Shown here piece after piece: positions 58,848-64,000 of a stretch of 64,000 bases of DNA. The notes under the pieces were generated by a model, which worked only from the letters and a program-made list of their open reading frames with translations, ran no database searches and was not told the origin of the DNA. Origin of the DNA: Hymenobacter lapidarius (GTDB lineage Bacteria > Bacteroidota > Bacteroidia > Cytophagales > Hymenobacteraceae); the NCBI RefSeq assembly GCF_001816145.1, contig NZ_MDZB01000066.1, positions 21,716-85,715 on the forward strand. Direction: 5' to 3'. Position numbers and translations under genes: made by a program. Every line of letters starts with the position of its first letter. Position 1 is the first letter of the stretch.

Positions 58848-59798
58848 ATGGATACTGTAGCCGCCGGCGTCACCCAGCTGCGCATTCAGCGCTTTGTCAA
58901 CGTTTACTTCGTCGAAACCGGCACGCCCGGCGAGTGGGTGCTGATTGATACCGGCCTGCCGGGCAGCGCCAAAACCATCATTGCCGCCGCCGACAAGCTG
59001 TTTTACCCCGGCAGCCACCCCGAGGCTATTCTGCTCACCCACGGCCACCTCGACCACCTCGGCTCGGCCAAAGAGCTGGCCGACCACTGGAAAGTGCCCG
59101 TCATTGCCCATCCCCTGGAGCTGCCCTACCTGACCGGCAAGGCCCAGTACCCGCCGCGCGACCCCACCGTGGGCGGCTCGCTAGCCTTCATGAGCCGGTT
59201 TTTTCCGGCACAGCTCCCCAACCTCGCCGAGCGGGTGCAGGCCCTCAACGCCAACGACCCTTCCACGCCCCATCTCATGAGCTGGCGCTGGCTGCACGTG
59301 CCGGGCCACGCCCCCGGCCAGTTGGCCTTCTTCCGCGAAGCCGACCGGACCCTGATTGGGGGCGACGCCTTTGCGACTGTTCACCACGACTCCGTGCCGG
59401 CCATTCTGCTGGGGCGCCCCAAAATCAGCCGGGCCGGCACCCCGTTCAACTACGATTGGGAAGCCTCCCACCGCTCGGTGCAGCTGCTGGCCGATTTGGA
59501 GCCCAAAGCCATTGGCTGCGGCCACGGCCCGGTCATTGCCGGCCCCGAGGCGGCGGCGGGCCTGCGCGCGCTGGCTGACAACTACCCCGTGCCCGCCCAC
59601 GGCCGCTACGTACCAGAAGCCGCCCGCACCGATGCCAGCGGCGTGGAGCACCTGCCCCCCGCGCCCGCCGACAAGCTGCCCGTGCAGGCCGCGGCCATCG
59701 GCGCGGGCATCCTGCTGGCGGGCGCGGCGTGGTTCTTTACCGGCGGCCGGCGTCGCGGGCGCCAGCAGCCGCGGCCACCCCGGTCAAAAAGGCCGTAA
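58848..59798 (+). CDS. MBL-fold metallo-hydrolase with C-terminal membrane segment
   Basis: 316 residues from ATG 58848. Zn-binding motif LLTHGHLDHLGSAKEL (HxHxDH), third His in WLHVPGHAPGQLAFF, Asp in LIGGDAFATV and a last His in GCGHGPVIAG. The final about 40 residues contain a hydrophobic helix (VQAAAIGAGILLAGAAWFF) and a basic Arg/Pro tail, suggesting membrane anchoring. Function of this branch is unknown. The 3' end overlaps the convergent arginase-family gene by 62 bp. Confidence 0.85.
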   Translation: MDTVAAGVTQLRIQRFVNVYFVETGTPGEWVLIDTGLPGSAKTIIAAADKLFYPGSHPEAILLTHGHLDHLGSAKELADHWKVPVIAHPLELPYLTGKAQYPPRDPTVGGSLAFMSRFFPAQLPNLAERVQALNANDPSTPHLMSWRWLHVPGHAPGQLAFFREADRTLIGGDAFATVHHDSVPAILLGRPKISRAGTPFNYDWEASHRSVQLLADLEPKAIGCGHGPVIAGPEAAAGLRALADNYPVPAHGRYVPEAARTDASGVEHLPPAPADKLPVQAAAIGAGILLAGAAWFFTGGRRRGRQQPRPPRSKRP

Positions 59799-60666
59799 TC
59801 ACAGTGGCCGCCAGCCGGGCCGTCTGGTGGTCGCGGTCGTAAACGGGGTTGAGCTCCATCACCTCAAACAGCCGAACCTGCTCGTTTTTCCCTGCCAAAA
59901 AAGCTACTTCCACAGCCTGACGCGGCGTAAATCCGTCGGCGCTGGGGGCCGATACGCCCGGCGCATACGCCTCGGCGCAGCTGTCTACGTCGAAGCTCAC
60001 GAAGGCCGGCCCGGCGCTGGTGGCGCGGCTGAGGGCGCGCGTCAGGTACAGCTCCATGCCTTCCTTTTGCACGTGGGCCAGGGGCACGATGTGGGCGGCC
60101 TGCTCGTGCAGGAAGTCGATATCCTCTCTGGTGTTGAGGTTGGAATGCAGGCCAATTTCCGTGAAGCGGGCGCCGGCCACAAAGCCTTCGCGCAGCAGCT
60201 TGCCAAAGGGCGTGCCGCTGCTGATGTCGGGCCGGTCCTTCACATCGGCGTGGGCGTCCAGATTAATGCCGCCCACGGCCTGCCCGCCGCCGGCATCAAA
60301 CAACCCGCGCACCGAAGAGTAAGAGCCGTCGTGTGAGCCCCCCAGCACGATAACGCGCGGGTAGGTACGCAGCAGCTGGCCCACCCGCTCCCGAATGTGG
60401 TCGTGGTTGGCGGCATGGTCGGTATGATGCAGTTCTAGGTCGCCGACGTCGGCAATGCGCATGTGCTCCAGACTGATGTCGTGCTCCAGATTATAGGTTT
60501 TATGGTAACGCCGCAACTCGTGGCGAATGGCCACCGGGCCGCCCACGGCCCCGCCCCGGCCCCTTTCCAGCACAGTGCCAAAATCCAGGGGCAGGCCCAC
60601 GATGCATACTTCCGCTTCGGGCAGCTCGGCAGCGGGGCGGATGAGTTCGTGAAGAAAGGTAGCCAT
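59737..60666 (-). CDS. hutG: Arginase-family hydrolase, probable formimidoylglutamase
   Basis: 309 residues. Ureohydrolase fold with binuclear Mn site: VIVLGGSHDGSYSSVRG, NLDAHADVKDRPD and AFVSFDVDSCAEAYAPG. The last motif usually reads SxDxDxxDPxxxP; here the Asp of DP is an Ala-Glu step, as in several formimidoylglutamase and Bacteroidota arginase relatives. Its location near hutU supports a histidine-degradation role (N-formimidoyl-glutamate to glutamate and formamide), but arginase or agmatinase activity cannot be excluded. Its 3' end overlaps the convergent metallo-hydrolase gene by 62 bp, an unusually long overlap for convergent genes. Confidence 0.75.
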   Translation of the reverse strand: MATFLHELIRPAAELPEAEVCIVGLPLDFGTVLERGRGGAVGGPVAIRHELRRYHKTYNLEHDISLEHMRIADVGDLELHHTDHAANHDHIRERVGQLLRTYPRVIVLGGSHDGSYSSVRGLFDAGGGQAVGGINLDAHADVKDRPDISSGTPFGKLLREGFVAGARFTEIGLHSNLNTREDIDFLHEQAAHIVPLAHVQKEGMELYLTRALSRATSAGPAFVSFDVDSCAEAYAPGVSAPSADGFTPRQAVEVAFLAGKNEQVRLFEVMELNPVYDRDHQTARLAATVITAFLTGVAAAAGARDAGRR

Positions 60667-60742
60667 GGCGTGCGGGGTTAGGGAGTTTCAAAAGAACGAG
60701 GTGAAAGCTCAGGCAACCAAGCAAAATTGCCCGAAATACGAG

Positions 60743-60777
60743 AACGTCATGCTGAGCGCAGCCGAAGCATGACGTTG
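60743..60777. repeat. Minimal palindromic repeat, copy K
   Basis: AACGTCATGCTGAGCGCAGC joined directly to CGAAGCATGACGTT. The two outer arms have collapsed together with the middle lost, as after deletion between arms. Confidence 0.75.
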
Positions 60778-60901
60778 TAAACGGTATGAGAATCCCGCGC
60801 CCGGCAGGCCGGGCACTGTCTTTGCAAGGTAGCCGAAGTACTCGGCGCAGCACCCCGGGCCCTATCTTCGGGACTGGTTTGGGTACGTTTATGTGAAATC
60901 T

Positions 60902-61414
60902 ATGGCTAATTCCGCGTTGCACACTACTTTATTCACCGCAGCCGGCTGGCTTACGGCCGCGCTGCTGCCCGCAGCGGCTCAGGGCTTGCCCCCAGCGCTG
61001 CTGCCTTCATTTTACGCCACCTACCAATACACCGGCTACGTTGTGTACGAGGACTCCAGCGCCGCGCCGCCCACCGCAGTGCGCGGCGTGGGCGGCACCC
61101 TCACCCTGCGCCCCGACGGCACCTACGAGAAGCACTTGAGCATTGTGGCGCCCAGCGGCCCGCACTATTTCAACCAGACCGGCCGCTTCGCCCTGGCCGG
61201 CGACAGCATCCGCTTCGCATTCACCGACCTGAAAGGCTCCGACGTGCAGCGCGGCACCTTTCGCTTCGACCCCGCCACCAAGCGCCTCACGGTGAGCATT
61301 ATCGGCTATCCCAGCGGCAACAAAGGAGTGTACGAGCTGGTGGCCGCCGAACCCAACGCCACGCCCGCGCCCAAAGCGTCCCGCAGCAAGCCCACGAAAA
61401 AGGCCCGCCGCTAG
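60902..61414 (+). CDS. Secreted protein of unknown function
   Basis: 170 residues from ATG 60902 (a GTG at 60893 is also in frame). Signal peptide up to about residue 27 (AALLPAAAQG). The body is a lipocalin-like or small beta-barrel domain with GVGGTLTLRPDGTYEKHLSI and YFNQTGRFALAGDSIRFAFT and TGxW-like features, plus a basic tail SRSKPTKKARR. A TATCTTCG at about 60862, close to TAnnTTTG, may be its -7 box. Function unknown; the lipocalin-like reading is tentative. Confidence 0.7.
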   Translation: MANSALHTTLFTAAGWLTAALLPAAAQGLPPALLPSFYATYQYTGYVVYEDSSAAPPTAVRGVGGTLTLRPDGTYEKHLSIVAPSGPHYFNQTGRFALAGDSIRFAFTDLKGSDVQRGTFRFDPATKRLTVSIIGYPSGNKGVYELVAAEPNATPAPKASRSKPTKKARR

Positions 61415-61526
61415 CGTCCCGCGAGGCTGCATTTGGCTCCCCCCGCCCCTTCTGGCTAACTTGCGGCCCGTTTCAGCGGAACGGGTTTGCCGCAAGGCCG
61501 CAACGCATTGGTGTTGTGCTACATTA

Positions 61527-61550
61527 CTCAGTCACTCAGTTACTAAGTCA
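61527..61550. repeat. CTCAGTCACTCAG-type repeat before yebC
   Basis: ACTCAGTCACTCAGTTACTA, seven bases before the yebC start; same type as at 39108-39197 and inside rnpB. Confidence 0.65.
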
Positions 61551-61556
61551 CAGCAA

Positions 61557-62291
61557 ATGGGACGCGCATTCGAATTTCGCAAAGGCCGCAAAATGAAGCG
61601 GTGGGATAAAATGTCGAAAGACTTCACCCGCATCGGCAAAGAAATTGTGATGGCGGTGAAGGAAAACGGCCCCAACCCCGACACCAACGCCCGCCTGCGG
61701 GCCGCCATGCAAAACGGCAAAGGCGTGAACATGCCCAAAGACCGGGTGGAAGCCGCCATCAAGCGCGCCAGCAGCAAGGAGGAAAAGGACTACCAGGAAG
61801 TGGTGTACGAAGGCTACCTGCCCCACGGCGTGGCCGTGGTCATCGAAACCGCCACCGACAACCCCACCCGCACCGTTTCCAACGTCCGCCTCATCTTCAA
61901 CCGCAACGAGGGCACCCTGGGCACCGCCGGCTCTTCCGACTACACTTTCACCCGCAAAGGCGTGTTTAAGCTGGCCGCCGAAGGCCTCGACCGCGACGAA
62001 ATGGAGCTGGAGCTCATCGACTTCGGTGCCGAAGACGTGTACGAAACCGCCGAGGAGGACGAACACGGCGCCGAGCACAAGTACATCGTGGTCGAAACCG
62101 CTTTCACCGACTTTGGCCAGATGCAGAAAGCTCTCGAAGCCCAGGGCCGCCACGTGGTGAGCGTGAACCTGCAACGCGTGCCCAACACCACCGTCTCGCT
62201 CAACGACGAGCAGCTGGAGGAAGTAATGAACATTATTGAGAAGTTCGAGGACGACGAAGACGTGCAGGCCGTGTACCACACGGTGGGCTAG
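61557..62291 (+). CDS. yebC: YebC/PmpR family protein (TACO1-like)
   Basis: 244 residues from ATG 61557. All family signatures are present: MGRAFEFRKGRKMKRWDKMS, FTRIGKEIVMAVKENGPNPD, NMPKDRVEAAIKRASSKEE, YEGYLPHGVAVVIETATDN and the C-terminal NTTVSLNDEQLEEVMNIIEK. YebC proteins act as transcription regulators or as translation factors that relieve ribosome stalling; which applies here is not visible. The extension to 61461 is in frame but poor. Confidence 0.95.
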   Translation: MGRAFEFRKGRKMKRWDKMSKDFTRIGKEIVMAVKENGPNPDTNARLRAAMQNGKGVNMPKDRVEAAIKRASSKEEKDYQEVVYEGYLPHGVAVVIETATDNPTRTVSNVRLIFNRNEGTLGTAGSSDYTFTRKGVFKLAAEGLDRDEMELELIDFGAEDVYETAEEDEHGAEHKYIVVETAFTDFGQMQKALEAQGRHVVSVNLQRVPNTTVSLNDEQLEEVMNIIEKFEDDEDVQAVYHTVG

Positions 62292-62322
62292 CATCCACTG
62301 ACTGCCTTTGATTTATCATCAG

Positions 62323-62417
62323 GAACGTCGTGCTGCACTGCCCGAGATACCCCGCTGCTGCACAGTATCCAAGTACTATCGCAACAGGGATGCTTCGGTC
62401 GGCACGGCATGACGTTC
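62323..62417. repeat. Degenerate palindromic repeat, copy L
   Basis: AACGTCGTGCTGCACTGCCC left arm and right arm GATGCTTCGGTCGGCACGGC then ATGACGTT. The arms have accumulated changes on both sides, several of them compensating (GTGC/GCAC), which hints that pairing is under selection or that an older variant was inserted. Confidence 0.7.
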
Positions 62418-62447
62418 TGCCTTTTGCCCCCTTTCTACCCGCAAACC

Positions 62448-63602
62448 ATGCCCGCTGCCGAACCCTCCGCTTCAGTAGCCCCGGGCGCACCGCTTGGCCG
62501 CCAGCAGTCCGGCGGCTACCTGCCGGCCCTCACGGGGCTGCGGGCCATTGCGGCCTGGCTGGTTTTTTTTAACCATTACCCCCTGGGGCCCTTGCCGCCG
62601 CCCGGCTCGGCCCGCGCCTTTCAGTACTTCGTGGACGAGTCGCACGGGTTGCCGCTGCTGTTGCTGCTCAGCGGCTTTCTCATCGCGCTGCGGTACGACA
62701 ACGCCAGCACCGGCAGCTTCAGCCCCCGTGGCGGCTGGAAGAGTTACCTGCAAAACCGCCTAGCCCGGGTGTATCCGCTGTATGCCCTGCTCACCCTGGC
62801 CACGTTTGGCTTGCTCTGGCATTGGCGCTCCCCGCAGGCCACTCCCGCGCACCTGCTGCTCAACCTGTCGCTGCTGCGGGGCTTTTTCGACGAGTATAAG
62901 TTCACCGGCATCGGCCAGGCCTGGTCTTTGACCTTACTCGAATGCTTTTACCTGGCAGCCCCGCTGCTCATGGCCTTGCGGGCGAGGGGCGTAGCGCTGT
63001 GGCTGCAGCCGCTGCTGTTGCTGGCTATGGGCGCCGGCCTAGTGGCCCTCCTGGCCCCGCTCAACTGGCACGGGCTGTTCGGGTCCTATCCGTTTATGCT
63101 GAGCTATACTTTCCTGGGCCACAGCATGGAGTTCTTCATCGGAGCATGGCTGGCAGGCCGCTACCGGTCAGGGCGCCTGGGCTCTCCTTCAGGCCCATGG
63201 CGCACCATTGGCGGTGTTGCCCTGTGGGTAGCCGTAACGGCCGGGCTGGGCCTCACGCAGGCCCAGTTCCACAACCCGGACCACCCCCTCACGCTCGTCC
63301 TGAACTTAGTGGGCTTGCCCGCAGCAGGCGGCCTGCTCTTCGCTGGCCTGCTGAGCGAGGTTTCCTGGTTCCGGCACCTGTTGAGCAGCAGCCTGTTTCA
63401 AAAGCTGGGGCGCAGCTCCTATGCTTTTTACTTATTACACGCCGGGCCGCTGGCGTTCTGGGTATATGATTGGTTGCCGGGCATTTGGTGGCTTCAATTG
63501 ATGGCCGTTCAAGCAGTATCTTATGGCACTTACCAAGTGGTTGAGGCCCCTTTACAAAGGTTATTCAGCGCAAGAAAACTAAAGCCCCTCCACGTAGCAT
63601 AA
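62448..63602 (+). CDS. Acyltransferase 3 (OafA/YrhL-like) membrane protein
   Basis: 384 residues from ATG 62448 with about ten membrane segments. The start of the domain reads YLPALTGLRAIAAWLVFFNHYP, where the conserved His is in FFNHYP. GLPLLLLLSGFLIALRY and RLARVYPLYALLTLATF (RxxR motif) follow, and SYAFYLLHAGPLAFW is the typical end. Such enzymes O-acylate sugars of cell-surface glycans. The full frame opens at 62409 inside the preceding repeat; 62448 is preferred. Confidence 0.9.
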   Translation: MPAAEPSASVAPGAPLGRQQSGGYLPALTGLRAIAAWLVFFNHYPLGPLPPPGSARAFQYFVDESHGLPLLLLLSGFLIALRYDNASTGSFSPRGGWKSYLQNRLARVYPLYALLTLATFGLLWHWRSPQATPAHLLLNLSLLRGFFDEYKFTGIGQAWSLTLLECFYLAAPLLMALRARGVALWLQPLLLLAMGAGLVALLAPLNWHGLFGSYPFMLSYTFLGHSMEFFIGAWLAGRYRSGRLGSPSGPWRTIGGVALWVAVTAGLGLTQAQFHNPDHPLTLVLNLVGLPAAGGLLFAGLLSEVSWFRHLLSSSLFQKLGRSSYAFYLLHAGPLAFWVYDWLPGIWWLQLMAVQAVSYGTYQVVEAPLQRLFSARKLKPLHVA

Positions 63603-63632
63603 TCTCTCACTCCTGATTATTACATTCAAGGC

Positions 63633-63814
63633 ATGAATTATTCACTGGTAGCAGCTGCTCTTTTCCTCACTGCCTTAGAGGCGAAAGCCCAAGTTGATAC
63701 AACGAGTAGCGGGGCGGTAAAACTGGGCATAGGGGTCGGCTACAATGACACAAACCAAGAACAGGGACTGGGAATACTCTCATCAATTGGCTACCAAAAA
63801 TCATTCGGTCCTAA
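63633..63814 (+). pseudogene. Outer-membrane-type secreted protein gene cut by an IS insertion
   Basis: The first 60 codons encode a signal peptide (MNYSLVAAALFLTALEAKAQ) and the start of a beta-rich secreted protein (GAVKLGIGVGYNDTNQEQG, ILSSIGYQKSFG). At 63815 the insertion sequence begins and the rest of the frame, to a stop near 63990, is IS sequence read from the wrong strand. So the annotated 119-residue product is chimeric. The remaining part of the gene, if any, lies beyond the window. Confidence 0.75.
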
Positions 63815-64000
63815 GAGCCTGTTAAAATTTACGAATAAGGTGCCGAATACTGGACAAATACAAGGTAGCCTCGGCGCTGCTGGTTTCGCATTCGAAGTCG
63901 CGGCTCAGTCGTCGGTCCCAGTGCAACCAGCTGATGGAACGCTCCACAACCCAGCGCGTGGGTTGCGGGGTAAAGCCGCCGCCGCCGCTTAGGCCGGGGG
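63815..64000 (-). mobile_element. IS5-family insertion sequence, right-edge fragment
   Basis: The element starts with terminal sequence GAGCCTGTTAAAATTTACG next to CTAA, which fits the IS427-type ends and YTAR targets of the IS5 family. Within it, on the minus strand, is the transposase C-terminus. The rest lies outside the window, so length, the other inverted repeat and the target duplication cannot be checked. Confidence 0.8.
63822..64000 (-). CDS. IS5-family transposase, C-terminal part
   Basis: Read on the minus strand, the frame ends at TAA 63822 and shows QPTRWVVERSISWLHWDRRL, then SRDFECETSSAEATLYLSSI. This matches the conserved C-terminal Y-(2)-R-(3)-E-(6)-K-like region of IS5 DDE transposases (WVVERxxxWL, RRLSxDxE). 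The stop is close to the IS end, as usual. N-terminal part lies beyond the window edge, so the catalytic DD pair is not seen. Confidence 0.8.
   Translation of the reverse strand, partial: PGLSGGGGFTPQPTRWVVERSISWLHWDRRLSRDFECETSSAEATLYLSSIRHLIRKF

Overview
The window looks like chromosome of a high-GC Bacteroidota bacterium, most likely Hymenobacter or a close relative of the Cytophagales. Evidence: a SusC/SusD outer-membrane pair, secreted proteins with type IX secretion (T9SS) C-terminal sorting domains, -7 promoter elements of the TAnnTTTG type, a near absence of Shine-Dalgarno sequences, a fused alpha/beta 2-oxoacid dehydrogenase E1, DUF1573 and DUF2279 proteins, and a class A RNase P RNA. 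The genus is an inference; no rRNA is present.

Layout. 1-3850: tryptophan operon trpE-trpG-trpD-trpC (minus strand, trpC cut by the window edge), headed by a promoter, a 24-residue leader peptide with three adjacent Trp codons and an intrinsic terminator, which together form a trp attenuator. 3987-5892: secreted esterase and an unknown secreted protein. 6511-18978: glycan-utilisation locus with a SusC-like receptor, a SusD-like lipoprotein, a frameshifted SusE-like lipoprotein, a T9SS surface protein, a BadF/BcrA-type sugar kinase, a T9SS-exported GH13 amylase and a DUF2279 protein. 19266-27146: DUF2027-Smr protein, M1 peptidase, subtilase, rnpB (with a decayed mini-copy 1.9 kb upstream), cytochrome c and a PQQ-type sugar dehydrogenase. 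27419-28582: NtrC-like response regulator without a DNA-binding domain. 28673-29851: AT-rich, cassette-like insertion carrying a HARE-HTH/HrgA-like gene split by a perfect 26-bp tandem duplication, with an attC-like folded end. 29952-46954: housekeeping and metabolic genes (LuxE-like acyltransferase, E1 dehydrogenase, alanine dehydrogenase, LTA-synthase-like enzyme, HsdR_N protein, AMP nucleosidase, amidohydrolase, MFS transporter, tRNA-Ser, asparaginase, malate:quinone oxidoreductase). 47048-63602: mixed metabolism (a short-chain dehydrogenase gene with an in-frame stop, arylamine N-acetyltransferase, nicotinamidase, PAP2, urocanase, formimidoylglutamase-like enzyme, YebC, acyltransferase). 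63633-64000: a gene interrupted by an IS5-family element that runs off the right edge.

Intergenic spaces hold a family of about 95-bp palindromic repeats (at least a dozen full or partial copies, two of them inside the trp operon) and at least four smaller repeat families, one of which seems to have entered the P12 helix of RNase P RNA. Four genes are broken in four different ways: a 1-nt deletion, a 26-bp duplication, a nonsense codon and an IS insertion. The most rewarding items to follow up are the trp attenuator, the attC-like cassette with its reversible-looking 26-bp duplication, and the partial rnpB copy.
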